Positions 9,308 through 16,365 of a stretch of DNA of 49,658 nt are shown here, piece after piece (position 1 is the first letter of the stretch; each line of letters opens with the position of its first letter). The DNA comes from a virus. The DNA lies in the IMG/VR virus record IMGVR_UViG_3300032217_000827, positions 1-49,658 of that record, one strand, 5' to 3'. The notes beneath the pieces are model-generated. The model saw only the letters and a list, made by a program, of their open reading frames with translations, did no database searches and was not told the DNA's origin. Made by a program: the position numbers and the translations under genes.

Positions 9308-9840
9308 TATTTAATCTCCTGTTTACAAGTAGGGCAGACCTTTACATCTGCAGGTTTTGCGGCTGGAGCAGCTTTTTTAACTGCCGGAACAGCTTTTTTA
9401 ACTGCTGGAGCAGCCTTTTGTTTTGCAATCTGACTTTTAATAAAGTCATGTGCGTTGTAGACCTTACCGCCAAACACACCTTCTGGAATTGTGCTTAGAG
9501 TAAAGTGTAGGTGACAGCCAAAGCTTGCAGAGCCAGTGTTTCCGGCCTTACCGACTACATCTCCAGACTTTACAACTGTGCCAACCTTAAGTGGTGATGG
9601 CTCGTTCATGTGGCAATAACCAAAGTAGTGATTATCAACTTTAAGTACAACTACGTTACCTAGAACTGCGCTGAACTTGTTTACGGCAATTACACCGTCA
9701 TTTACGGCAAATAGTGGTTCACCGATAGCAAAGCCATTATAGTCTGTTCCACGATGACCAGGGGCTTTGTGCCATTGGTCTACTGCTCCAAATAGTGATC
9801 CAAGCTTTACCTTCTTTACTGGGAAAATCCAGTTACCCAT
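9307..9840 (-). CDS. M23-family peptidase endolysin
   Basis: 177 residues. The LytM/M23 zinc site is complete: His29 and Asp33 (HRGTD), His77, and His110/His112 (HLHF). Such enzymes cut peptide cross-links of peptidoglycan. After residue 135 comes a Lys/Ala/Pro-rich linker with three similar repeats (PAVKKA type). The protein then ends with a single CxxC pair (CPTCKQEIK), half of a zinc ribbon. There is no signal peptide, so it would need a holin for release, and a holin-like gene follows directly. Confidence 0.85.
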   Translation of the reverse strand: MGNWIFPVKKVKLGSLFGAVDQWHKAPGHRGTDYNGFAIGEPLFAVNDGVIAVNKFSAVLGNVVVLKVDNHYFGYCHMNEPSPLKVGTVVKSGDVVGKAGNTGSASFGCHLHFTLSTIPEGVFGGKVYNAHDFIKSQIAKQKAAPAVKKAVPAVKKAAPAAKPADVKVCPTCKQEIK

Positions 9841-9916
9841 ATTGAGGTTCCTTTCGAAGGGTTTGAGGGGACATATCTATTGTCCCGTATTTACAGGCAT
9901 TTTACAGGGGAAAAGA

Positions 9917-9956
9917 AAAACCCGGGTACCTGCTATATAGCAAATACCCGGGTTTT
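9917..9956 (-). terminator. Intrinsic terminator between acidic protein and endolysin
   Basis: AAAACCCGGGTA at 9917-9928 pairs with TACCCGGGTTTT at 9945-9956; the loop holds a small GCTATATAGC palindrome. Works in either direction. On the minus strand it would reduce read-through from the gene at 9964 into the endolysin gene. Confidence 0.8.
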
Positions 9957-9963
9957 AGGTAAA

Positions 9964-10119
9964 TTATTCAGCGTCAGCTGCGTCTTCTACTTCTTCAGCC
10001 TCTTCAGCTTCTTCAGCTTCTACAACTTCTTCAGCTTCTTCTACTTCTACAACCTTAAGCTCAGCCTCAAGCTCAGCTTCGGTTACTTCTACAGCGTCTA
10101 GGTTTAGTTCATCCGACAT
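9964..10119 (-). CDS. Very acidic Glu/Ala/Val repeat protein
   Basis: 51 residues, almost all Glu, Ala, Val and Asp. It starts MSDELNLDAVEVTEAEL and continues with tandem EEAEE/VVEAEE units, so it should form one long acidic helix. An AAAGGAT site lies just before the ATG. Function unknown. The codon repetition (GAAGCT/GAAGTA) makes a low-complexity stretch that misreads as a Phe-rich frame on the other strand. Confidence 0.7.
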   Translation of the reverse strand: MSDELNLDAVEVTEAELEAELKVVEVEEAEEVVEAEEAEEAEEVEDAADAE

Positions 10120-10165
10120 AATGGTATCCTTTGTCTAGGGGGGTGGGGGACACTTTTATTATGAC

Positions 10166-10330
10166 TTATTCGTCGCGATTACGCAGCGGAAAAGTAATAA
10201 TCCAGATAATTAATGAGCCAACAATGCACCAACCAACTATTGTTTTAGCAGAACCTTCAAGAACTACCCAAGCAACAAACATGCCTAGCAGAGTCCAAAT
10301 TTGGCCAATTAAATCATTTAGGAATTTCAT
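10166..10330 (-). CDS. Small membrane protein with two membrane segments
   Basis: 54 residues, start coupled to the previous gene by an ATGA overlap at 10327-10330. Hydrophobic spans cover residues about 10-24 (IWTLLGMFVAWVVL) and 30-46 (IVGWCIVGSLIIWIITF), ending in a charged RNRDE tail. Size and place in the lysis block suggest a holin, antiholin or spanin-like helper, but nothing decides between these. Confidence 0.65.
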   Translation of the reverse strand: MKFLNDLIGQIWTLLGMFVAWVVLEGSAKTIVGWCIVGSLIIWIITFPLRNRDE

Positions 10331-10593
10331 TTTTCTCGTCTTCTTCCTGATACCTTTTTTGATGAGCTATCTGATGATGAACTACCCCCACCAGAGTTGG
10401 AAGCCGCACTAGCCGCTGCTGAAGCAGCACTTTGAGCAGCCATAGTTGCAGCCTGTGTTGCAACCTGTGTAACAATAATTGCAGAAATAACTACCTTTTG
10501 TGCTTTTGCTCGCACAGCAGGTGGTAAATCTGCACCAATGTTGCCTAAAGCATTAAATGCGTCAGCTAATCCTTGAAATGCTGCCCCCAACAA
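10327..10593 (-). CDS. Ala/Ser-rich small protein, uncertain start
   Basis: 88 residues if it starts at TTG 10593. A central helix rich in Ala, Val and Gln could be amphipathic or membrane-active, and the C terminus is Ser/Gly-rich and basic (SSSKKVSGRRREK). The frame stays open upstream, and a good AAAGGAG site sits at about 10628, but no standard start codon follows it at normal spacing, so the true N terminus is unclear. Function unknown; by neighbourhood it belongs to the lysis or surface block. Confidence 0.5.
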   Translation of the reverse strand: MLGAAFQGLADAFNALGNIGADLPPAVRAKAQKVVISAIIVTQVATQAATMAAQSAASAAASAASNSGGGSSSSDSSSKKVSGRRREK

Positions 10594-10640
10594 TGGAATT
10601 CCCGCAACTGGATTATCGTTGTGAAACTCCTTTGGGGGAA

Positions 10641-12104
10641 TTATTTTAAATTTATCAAAAACGCTTGTCTAGGAAGATAGGCACCATCAGCAAAGTACTT
10701 AGGATTATTCTTTTTTGACCGTCTTTTATCCGCAGCAGAAGGTTTTGGAATGTTTGCTAAGTCCACCTTTGCTTGAGCAACTTTGGCTTCTAGGTCGTCT
10801 ACCTGTTGTGCTGCAGATTCAATAGCAGCAAATGTACTACTGTATTGGGCTTTTAAGTCACGCAAGTTGGCATCGGCCTCCACCTTGGTATCGCTACTGT
10901 TTTGCCAAACAACTTCGGCATTACTCATAACATCTTCTAAAGGCCTAAGTATCTCTCGTTTACTTGCTAAAGCACTACCTGCATATTCATAGGTAATTTG
11001 CTTACCGTCATAGTCATCACAAGCATTTCCATAAACTACACTTGCCTGCTCTTCAGCGGCTACTGCCTGAACATAAAGAGCAGTCTTAGCGTTTAATATG
11101 GAAAGAAGTGCTGGGTCTTTAACCATAGTGACTACTGCGTCTTGTGTAAAAAACGACGCAGGGGCTACTGCATAAGAATTACCGCTTAGAGGCTTGTAAT
11201 AAAGGCTAGAACAAGCACCGCCAGTCCATTCGTAGAACCAAGCATCAATAGCATAAGATTTACCTCCAGTAAAGGAGAACAATCCTGTAGAGTTTGCTCC
11301 ACAGCCCTTTAATGACCAGTCATTGATTACCTGAGTTCCGTTGATAGACATGTAGAAACCGTCATCGGCAGGAGCCTGGAAGTAAACTTTAGTGGTTGTT
11401 GGGTACGTGATGTAACCCTTGTAGTGAAGCATGATGTAATCAGAGCCACAACCTAGAATGTCACCGCCACCCCAGTTAAGGTCAATGTTGCTTACAGTAG
11501 TTGTCTTACACTTGGTGTAAACAGTATCTGACTTCTGTGGAGGGTTTCCATAACGACCGATACCTGTGTAGACATCTACCTTCAAACCTGCACTACTGCC
11601 CTGACCACCAGCGTTGATTAACTTAGTGTCATAGTCATTTTTAGCTTGATTCATAACAGCCTGAGCGTTGTCGGCATTCTGCTGGGCTATTGCGTAAGAA
11701 TCATAAGTAGAATCCACAACGTCAGCAGCAGCATTTACTGCGGCTACTGCCTGAGCGACTACTGCTTCAGCAGCACGAACATCAGCAAAAGCAACATCAT
11801 AATTAGCTTTTTTGCCATTGTAATCAGCAACAGCAGCGTCTAAAGCATCTTTTGCCTCAGTAGCGGCAGTTTGGGCAGAGTTAATAAGGTCAGCCTGAGA
11901 GTTAGACGAGTTAGTCCAACTGTCTAAGTTAGCTTGAGCATTGTCTAATTGATTTTGTAGGTCTTGAATTTTAGCTTGTGCTTCAGCAACTTTTTGATTG
12001 TAGTCAGTTGTGCTATCAGCCATGGCCGGACTAGCCATACCAAACATAAGAAATAATGAGGTTGTAGCTACAAATAAAGTTGAAAATTTACGAAGATTTT
12101 TCAT
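10641..12104 (-). CDS. Secreted coiled-coil protein with a PA14-like domain
   Basis: 487 residues. A typical signal peptide covers residues 1-29, with cleavage after ASPAMA. Residues about 30-165 are coiled coil (Ala/Gln/Asp heptads). Residues about 175-320 look like a PA14/GLEYA beta-barrel: the core reads KVYFQAPADDGFYMSINGTQ, then DAWFYEWTGG. Extra cysteines could form disulphides outside the cell. A second coiled coil follows to about 460, then a basic tail. PA14 domains bind sugars or surface polymers. A signal peptide on a phage protein implies export during infection, so it may alter the cell surface or assist lysis. The start has a GTAAAGGAT site and overlaps the upstream gene by 17 bases. 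Confidence 0.72.
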   Translation of the reverse strand: MKNLRKFSTLFVATTSLFLMFGMASPAMADSTTDYNQKVAEAQAKIQDLQNQLDNAQANLDSWTNSSNSQADLINSAQTAATEAKDALDAAVADYNGKKANYDVAFADVRAAEAVVAQAVAAVNAAADVVDSTYDSYAIAQQNADNAQAVMNQAKNDYDTKLINAGGQGSSAGLKVDVYTGIGRYGNPPQKSDTVYTKCKTTTVSNIDLNWGGGDILGCGSDYIMLHYKGYITYPTTTKVYFQAPADDGFYMSINGTQVINDWSLKGCGANSTGLFSFTGGKSYAIDAWFYEWTGGACSSLYYKPLSGNSYAVAPASFFTQDAVVTMVKDPALLSILNAKTALYVQAVAAEEQASVVYGNACDDYDGKQITYEYAGSALASKREILRPLEDVMSNAEVVWQNSSDTKVEADANLRDLKAQYSSTFAAIESAAQQVDDLEAKVAQAKVDLANIPKPSAADKRRSKKNNPKYFADGAYLPRQAFLINLK

Positions 12105-12375
12105 CGTTAGTATCCTTTACATTTTTAAGGGCAACAGTCTGTTGGAAAGCCGCGTTAATTTCATTAATGGTTAATTTTCCATCTTCTAGAAAAGCCAAAG
12201 CTAAAAGTTCTACTACTTTAGCTACAGCCATCACACCACCCATTACGGCACTAAACCAAATAGGAATTTGTATGCCGCTCATAGAGCCAGCAACTGTACC
12301 GGCACCAATTACGCCTAGTGCGGAGGCGACAAAAGTTGCTAGCACGCGTAACAAAACATTGTTAAAAAGTTTCAT
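12088..12375 (-). CDS. Holin-like membrane protein B
   Basis: 95 residues with two hydrophobic segments (about 8-32 and 36-63, Gly/Ala/Val-rich) and a short charged tail containing TINEINAAFQQTVAL. That tail matches the ISNEEIEKGFRAAVAK helix of the protein at 8954-9307, so the two look like paralogues. It is the first gene of the minus-strand lysis block and is probably transcribed from the intergenic region to its right. Confidence 0.6.
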   Translation of the reverse strand: MKLFNNVLLRVLATFVASALGVIGAGTVAGSMSGIQIPIWFSAVMGGVMAVAKVVELLALAFLEDGKLTINEINAAFQQTVALKNVKDTNDEKSS

Positions 12376-12623
12376 AATAATTTTCTAAACTAGTGATTTA
12401 TAGGGGAGTTTAGGTATAGAAACGCGTGTTTTAAGCAGATAACTGCGCGATTAATTTGACAAATAGGGTCAGTTCCATTATCTACCAGCTAGGTGTGTTT
12501 TTTTGGCTAAACGTTGCGCACCGCTGTATTTCTATGTTATGGTCTTACCTATAACTTAATAGTGAATGTCACTTCGACAATAAACGACCCCAGTACTAAA
12601 GAAATGAAAGGTAAGGTCGCTAA
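12376..12623. promoter_or_regulatory. Divergent promoter region between lysis block and NlpC/P60 gene
   Basis: 248 bases without a supported gene. TTGACA at 12456-12461 lies 17 bases before a weak TATCTA at 12479-12484 on the plus strand. A second AT-rich -10 candidate (TATGTT) lies near 12534. A run of seven T follows AGCTAGGTGTG and could attenuate transcription. A minus-strand promoter for the lysis block must also lie here but is not clear. Confidence 0.45.
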
Positions 12624-13163
12624 ATGAAAAAGTACGCAATGATAGCCGGTATTGTATTAACTCTTGCCGGTTGCGCTGCATCAACAGCTACAGCACATAC
12701 GCCAGAAGTTGTTAGTGTAGTTACAAAAGAAATAAAGCAAGTTCCAGTGCACAAGCAACTAATTAAAAATGCTAAGGCGCATCGGAATACTGCAAGAATG
12801 AAACAAGTAATCAAGTACCTTGAAACTAGGGTAGATAAAACTGCTTATGTGTTTTCTGGTGCCAGTCCTCGTGGATGGGACTGTTCAGGTCTAGTGCGCT
12901 GGACCTATGAACGATTCGGAATCGAACTACCACATTCGGCTGATGCCCAAGGGCATTTAGGTAAAAGAGTATCTATCCCTAAACTTGGAGATATCGTTGT
13001 ATTTGCTTACAACGGAAGTACTGATTTTTATCATGCCGCCATTTACATTGGAAATGGAAAAATAATTAATGCACATCGAGGAGTTCACTCTACGATAATT
13101 CAGCCATTAACGGATTACAAGAGCGGACAGATTAGATTTGTCCGGGTAATACCAACTCTATAA
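12624..13163 (+). CDS. NlpC/P60 peptidoglycan hydrolase, predicted lipoprotein
   Basis: 179 residues. Residues 1-17 form a lipoprotein signal peptide with lipobox LAGC (Cys17). The C-terminal NlpC/P60 domain has Cys87 in GWDCSGLV, His137 in YHAAIYIG and His151, the Cys-His-His set that cuts peptide stems of peptidoglycan. A helical, basic stretch (about 35-70) separates the two. Being anchored outside the membrane, it differs from the cytoplasmic M23 endolysin encoded nearby. It might trim the wall during infection or block superinfection. Confidence 0.82.
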   Translation: MKKYAMIAGIVLTLAGCAASTATAHTPEVVSVVTKEIKQVPVHKQLIKNAKAHRNTARMKQVIKYLETRVDKTAYVFSGASPRGWDCSGLVRWTYERFGIELPHSADAQGHLGKRVSIPKLGDIVVFAYNGSTDFYHAAIYIGNGKIINAHRGVHSTIIQPLTDYKSGQIRFVRVIPTL

Positions 13164-13175
13164 AAAAGTAATACA

Positions 13176-13210
13176 GCCCCGTCACTCGTTTAGGGTGGCG
13201 GGGTTTTTAT
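13176..13210 (+). terminator. Intrinsic terminator after the NlpC/P60 gene
   Basis: CCCCGTCAC at 13177-13185 pairs with GTGGCGGGG at 13195-13203 (one T-G pair), followed by TTTTTATTTT. Confidence 0.85.
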
Positions 13211-13215
13211 TTTAT

Positions 13216-13329
13216 GTCATACTAGCCGTAGATTTACTAGACCAACCACGTGCAGTGGAAGGAAACACCCGACAAGGTATAGGGTGGTGCTGGGAAACTG
13301 GCACCACCCATCTAAAAAGGAGGATGTAG
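13216..13329 (+). ncRNA. Candidate structured leader RNA
   Basis: A -10-like CATACT at about 13218 opens a 110-base untranslated stretch. At 13282-13309 a 12-bp helix (GGGTGGTGCTGG with its partner) is closed by a GAAA tetraloop, a hallmark of stable structured RNA. A smaller CCAC/GTGG hairpin lies upstream, near 13246. The stretch ends in AGGAGG, the ribosome site of the small gene at 13330. It may be a regulatory leader or a separate RNA; it matches no class I can name. Confidence 0.4.
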
Positions 13330-13470
13330 TTGTCCAATTTTCTCCCGTTTCATATGAGAAAAAGCCAGCATTTACATCTCCGCCGCCCTAGAAATCTTTT
13401 AAAGAGCCAATATAAAATGAGCATTTCGCGTCATAAAGTTTATAGCAAGGCTGCTTTACCTAAACAGTAA
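13330..13470 (+). CDS. Small basic protein with TTG start
   Basis: 46 residues, very basic (Lys, Arg and His throughout). The TTG start is supported by AGGAGG six bases ahead; ATG codons at positions 9 and 30 lack such a site. There is no cysteine motif or membrane segment. It follows the structured leader and precedes the Hsp20 promoter. Function unknown; nucleic-acid binding is plausible from charge alone. Confidence 0.5.
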   Translation: MSNFLPFHMRKSQHLHLRRPRNLLKSQYKMSISRHKVYSKAALPKQ

Positions 13471-13480
13471 CTACAGTTTT

Positions 13481-13489
13481 TGATATACT
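13481..13489 (+). promoter_or_regulatory. Extended -10 promoter for hsp20
   Basis: TGATATACT fits the extended -10 pattern (TG, one base, TATACT). Transcription would start near 13496, leaving a leader of about 85 bases that contains hairpins. Confidence 0.6.
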
Positions 13490-13559
13490 TTACCTAGGCA
13501 CGCCAATTGGGTGCCGTAAATAAATGCTGTGCTATGGGCAGTAAATGTACCAAGGCACA

Positions 13560-13580
13560 GTTGTCGTCTAAGGAGACAAC
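13560..13580 (+). promoter_or_regulatory. Hairpin around the hsp20 ribosome binding site
   Basis: GTTGTC at 13560-13565 pairs with GACAAC at 13575-13580, directly against the ATG at 13581. AAGGAG lies in the loop and upper stem. An alternative inner stem GTCT/AGAC around AAGG also forms. A structure hiding the ribosome site of a heat-shock gene could act as an RNA thermometer; this is inferred from position only. Confidence 0.45.
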
Positions 13581-14135
13581 ATGAAAATAACTGATAATCA
13601 ATTTCCAGACCCGTGGGACAAGCACGGAGCCCCGTACGGTAAACCGTATCCACCACTTCCAAACCCGCACAGTCCAGAAGATATCTACGAAAAGTGGAAG
13701 AAGCCTGTTCCACCTAAAGTCGTTACTATTAATGACTTATTCCCTAGCCTAGACCGCTGGGCAATTGGTTGGTCACCAATTCTAGATGAATTAAAAAGTT
13801 TAGCTGCGCTAAAGCCTAGCTATCCTCCTTATGACATCATTGACCAAAAAAACGATTCCACCCTCATCAACGTCGCTGTGGCTGGGTTCACTAAAAAGGA
13901 CCTTACAATTACAGTCGAAGAAAGGACGTTGAGCATTGAAGGCACAAAAGAAGATAAAGAAGCAGAAGGAACGCTCGTTCACAATGGCATTGCTGGACGC
14001 GATTTTAAACTCACCTTTGCCTTGGCTGAGTTTTATGAGGTAGAATCAGCCACCGTTAAAGATGGTATCTTATCGGTCAAACTCATCAAAAATGTACCTG
14101 ATGAAAAGAAGCCAAAAGTCATTGATATCAAGTAA
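13581..14135 (+). CDS. Small heat-shock protein (Hsp20/alpha-crystallin)
   Basis: 184 residues. The alpha-crystallin domain spans about residues 85-178 (NVAVAGFTKKDLTITVEE, then KLTFALAEFYEVESATVKDG and a final GILSVKLIK strand). The N-terminal 60 residues are Pro/Trp-rich and unusual. Such proteins hold unfolding proteins in solution. Phage copies are known in cyanophages and others and may protect assembly intermediates. The gene has its own extended -10 promoter and a hairpin over its ribosome site. Confidence 0.82.
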   Translation: MKITDNQFPDPWDKHGAPYGKPYPPLPNPHSPEDIYEKWKKPVPPKVVTINDLFPSLDRWAIGWSPILDELKSLAALKPSYPPYDIIDQKNDSTLINVAVAGFTKKDLTITVEERTLSIEGTKEDKEAEGTLVHNGIAGRDFKLTFALAEFYEVESATVKDGILSVKLIKNVPDEKKPKVIDIK

Positions 14136-14151
14136 TTATAAGGAGTAAGTA

Positions 14152-14331
14152 GTGGCTGGTGGCTTTATAAATCCTTACCCAGACCCCATTCCAGACGATT
14201 CACATCATAGGGAGTCGTTGAAGTATTCGACTGGTTGGTTTGGCTGGAAAAATGAAAAACGTGGATGTTTATTCCTTGTTTTAGTATTTGTGGCCATTGC
14301 TACTTTAATCGCTGCCTTAATACTTGTATAA
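14152..14331 (+). CDS. Small single-pass membrane protein, GTG start
   Basis: 59 residues, with AAGGAG upstream of the GTG. The N-terminal half is polar (Pro, His, Tyr). Residues about 40-59 are a single hydrophobic helix reaching the C terminus (FLVLVFVAIATLIAALILV), giving a tail-anchored look. Probably co-transcribed with hsp20. Function unknown. Confidence 0.65.
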   Translation: MAGGFINPYPDPIPDDSHHRESLKYSTGWFGWKNEKRGCLFLVLVFVAIATLIAALILV

Positions 14332-14341
14332 TTAGATAAGA

Positions 14342-14397
14342 AGACCCCAGAACCGTCCCTGTGTAATCCGTAAGGATAGACCAAACGGCTGGGGTTT
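14342..14397 (+). terminator. Branched intrinsic terminator after the hsp20 operon
   Basis: CCCCAG and CCGT at about 14345-14356 pair with ACGG and CTGGGG before TTTTATCTTA. The loop holds an extra ATCC-GTAA-GGAT hairpin, so the structure is branched. Confidence 0.75.
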
Positions 14398-14420
14398 TAT
14401 CTTATTTTGTGCATACATTT

Positions 14421-14429
14421 TGGTATACT
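14421..14429 (+). promoter_or_regulatory. Extended -10 of a leaderless gene
   Basis: TGGTATACT fits an extended -10. The expected start of transcription, seven bases on, is the A of the ATG at 14436, so this gene is probably leaderless, as is common in actinobacteria. Confidence 0.6.
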
Positions 14430-14435
14430 AGGTAT

Positions 14436-14600
14436 ATGCCTAATGCACCTAAAACCCCGACACGCACTATTCGCGTATCCGATGAGCTCTGGCTAGCCGT
14501 CCAAAAAGAGGCCGCTAAGCAGGGAGTTACCGTTACCAGCATCCTTATTGAAGCAATGGAAAAATTTGTTGCAGAAGGACTTGACAAAGTCTCAGAGTAG
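14436..14600 (+). CDS. Ribbon-helix-helix DNA-binding protein
   Basis: 54 residues. The ATG at 14436 is chosen because the promoter predicts transcription to begin there; an earlier in-frame ATG at 14409 would lie upstream of the -10. TRTIRVSDELWLAVQKEA then TSILIEAMEKFV is the strand-helix-helix pattern of Arc/MetJ-like repressors, which bind DNA as dimers through the N-terminal strand. It probably regulates phage genes, perhaps its own. Confidence 0.7.
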   Translation: MPNAPKTPTRTIRVSDELWLAVQKEAAKQGVTVTSILIEAMEKFVAEGLDKVSE

Positions 14601-14662
14601 ATGTTAGTTTTGTACAGCTAAGAGTTAGCATCCCCCACGGGGGTTAGACTAAGAGGTACAAA
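14581..14662 (+). promoter_or_regulatory. Promoter and leader hairpin before gene 14663
   Basis: TTGACA at 14581-14586 is followed 18 bases later by TAGTTT with a TG ahead. The leader holds CCCCC-A-CGGGGG (about 14632-14642) flanked by two CTAAGAG copies. AGAGG precedes the ATG. Confidence 0.5.
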
Positions 14663-15097
14663 ATGCCAATTATCAATGATTCACCGGCTGATAACCTAGA
14701 CAATCTACGTCAGGAAGTTCAGCAGTATGTAGCACTAAAAGAAGATGTGACTCACATCGAAGAACGTGTAGCAACTTTACGCAAACGAATCCTGGCCACA
14801 GTAGAAGAGCTGGGTGAGCCAAATGAAAAAGGAAGCTTAGTTCTTCCAATCAATGACGCAAAGTCAAACACCGGCAATGTTATAAAACAGCGCCGTGTGT
14901 CCAAAGTATTTGATGAAGACAAGGCCGATAACTTGCTAAAGGAAAAAGGCTTGTTTGATTCAGTAACTAAGACAATTACAGTACTTGACCAGGATGCTGT
15001 CATGGCAGCATACTATGATGGTAAGCTAACAGACGAAGACATCGAGTCTATGTTTCCTGAAAAGGTTTCATGGGCGCTAATTTTGGAGAAAAACTAA
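14663..15097 (+). CDS. Coiled-coil phage protein, unknown
   Basis: 144 residues. Residues about 12-50 form a heptad-rich helix (LRQEVQQYVALKEDVTHIEERV), followed by a mixed domain with a KQRRVSKVFDEDKA segment. The size and layout recall small phage DNA-metabolism accessory proteins, but no family is assigned. It opens a run of coupled genes leading to the Dam-like methyltransferase. Confidence 0.6.
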   Translation: MPIINDSPADNLDNLRQEVQQYVALKEDVTHIEERVATLRKRILATVEELGEPNEKGSLVLPINDAKSNTGNVIKQRRVSKVFDEDKADNLLKEKGLFDSVTKTITVLDQDAVMAAYYDGKLTDEDIESMFPEKVSWALILEKN

Positions 15098-15297
15098 TGG
15101 CACGCATGGCAGAAATCGATGCAGAACTACACGAACTTCCTGACTTTGAAAAGGGTGTTCAATCAGAATACGCACGTATTATAAAACTGCTTACTGCTGA
15201 GTTTGACGCTTTAGTAGAACTTGGCAGCAACACTAATTACCTAAATGGATTAGACCACGCTATTGTTCTTTTAAAAGGAAAGCTTGATGGGGAATAA
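15097..15297 (+). CDS. Small acidic helical protein
   Basis: 66 residues. The start at 15097 overlaps the previous stop (TAATG) with GGAGAA upstream; a longer in-frame start at 15070 lies inside the previous gene. All-helical and acidic (MAEIDAELHELPDFEKG...). Function unknown. Overlaps the next gene by 11 bases. Confidence 0.6.
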   Translation: MARMAEIDAELHELPDFEKGVQSEYARIIKLLTAEFDALVELGSNTNYLNGLDHAIVLLKGKLDGE

Positions 15298-15448
15298 TAT
15301 CCCGGTTAAACTGGTTATTATCTTTGTACTAATGATTATTTCATTGGTATACGGATACTTTCTTATAAAAAGCGAACAGTCACACAATTGCTGGGACCAG
15401 TACACAACTGAGGTTGAGGCAATACAACACTGTGAGGTTCACCCATAA
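15287..15448 (+). CDS. Small single-pass membrane protein
   Basis: 53 residues. One N-terminal membrane helix (about residues 8-27, VKLVIIFVLMIISLVYGYF) is followed by a short polar domain with two cysteines (near 40 and 50) that would face outside and could form a disulphide. The stop overlaps the methyltransferase start (TAATG). Function unknown. Confidence 0.65.
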   Translation: MGNNIPVKLVIIFVLMIISLVYGYFLIKSEQSHNCWDQYTTEVEAIQHCEVHP

Positions 15449-15891
15449 TGAGCCAAGTAAATTCTGGGCTTTACTCTAGTGCAACTGATGACTGGGGTAC
15501 GCCTCAAGCTTTGTTTGACGAGTTAAACTCAGAGTTTAATTTTACCCTGGACGCCTGCGCTAGTGCACATAACTTTAAAGTAAACATATACTTTAATAAA
15601 GAAATTAATGCACTAGCGCAGAGCTGGACAGGCACCGTGTGGATGAACCCACCATACGGCAGGACTATTGGCCAGTGGATGAAAAAAGCCTACGAAGAGT
15701 CTCAAAAAGGTGCTACTGTAGTTTGCCTAGTGCCTGCTAGAACAGACACAGCTTGGTGGCACGACTACGCTGTAAAAGGCGAAATAAGATTTTTACGAGG
15801 TAGACTAAAGTTTGAACAACCAGGGTTTGCTAAAAATAACTCAGCACCTTTTCCAAGTGCTATAGTAATTTTTAAAGGAGAATACAAGTGA
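15448..15891 (+). CDS. Phage N6-adenine DNA methyltransferase, Dam-like
   Basis: 147 residues. DDWGTPQALFDELN and FTLDACAS at the N terminus and the catalytic NPPYGRTIGQW motif near residue 69 are the marks of the phage Dam-like N6-adenine methyltransferase family. It would add methyl groups to adenine in DNA, usually to resist restriction. Target specificity cannot be read from the sequence, but GATC is the commonest family target, which matters for the GATC-bearing hairpin loops at 43-49 kb. Confidence 0.85.
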   Translation: MSQVNSGLYSSATDDWGTPQALFDELNSEFNFTLDACASAHNFKVNIYFNKEINALAQSWTGTVWMNPPYGRTIGQWMKKAYEESQKGATVVCLVPARTDTAWWHDYAVKGEIRFLRGRLKFEQPGFAKNNSAPFPSAIVIFKGEYK

Positions 15892-16358
15892 GCGATAAGA
15901 TAGACGCTATGTTTAGCGACCTTGACGTTTATTACCCAGGTAGTAAGCGCAAGCGAAAAGAACCTATTGAACAGCCTGTACTTGACACTAGCTGGGAAAA
16001 TGATTACACTGAAAGAACTTTGCCAAATGGCCGTGTAATCAAAATGTATCTGCTAGGCTCATTAGCAAAAGCTTTGTCCAGACCTACTAAAACCATTAGA
16101 TGGTGGACAGAAAGAGGTACACTACCGATGTCGCCTTATCGACTTCCTTCAACATTTGGGAAGAACGGTAAAGAATATGTCGGTCGTAGACTGTATAGTA
16201 AAGCAATGATAGACGTAACTGTAGAACTTTTTAAAAAAGCTGGACTTTTTGAAGAAAACCCTATAGACTGGTCTAACTACCGGAATCTTAGCGATAAGAT
16301 AGCCGAGGCGTGGGAAACAATCCGCGCAGAAGAAAACAAACAAATAAACAATAACTAA
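15888..16358 (+). CDS. MerR/excisionase-like helix-turn-helix protein
   Basis: 156 residues, GTG start overlapping the previous stop (GTGA). Residues about 54-82 read LLGSLAKALSRPTKTIRWWTERGTL-like, the winged-helix opening of MerR or excisionase DNA-binding domains. The first 40 residues are basic (KRKRKEP) and the C terminus is helical. It may regulate transcription or bind replication sites. It lies just ahead of the ssDNA-binding protein and polymerase genes. Confidence 0.65.
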   Translation: MSDKIDAMFSDLDVYYPGSKRKRKEPIEQPVLDTSWENDYTERTLPNGRVIKMYLLGSLAKALSRPTKTIRWWTERGTLPMSPYRLPSTFGKNGKEYVGRRLYSKAMIDVTVELFKKAGLFEENPIDWSNYRNLSDKIAEAWETIRAEENKQINNN

Positions 16359-16365
16359 GGAAAAC

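Noticed and set aside
9880-10101. Phe/Ser-rich frame on the plus strand
   Set aside because: It is the complement of the Glu/Ala repeat gene at 9964-10119 and has no ribosome site.
13240-13275. GGAAGGAA segment resembling the SRP (4.5S) RNA tip
   Set aside because: The SRP tip needs TCC before the GGAA loop to pair with the GGA that follows; here the bases before it are AGT and do not pair, and the long flanking helix of SRP RNA is missing.
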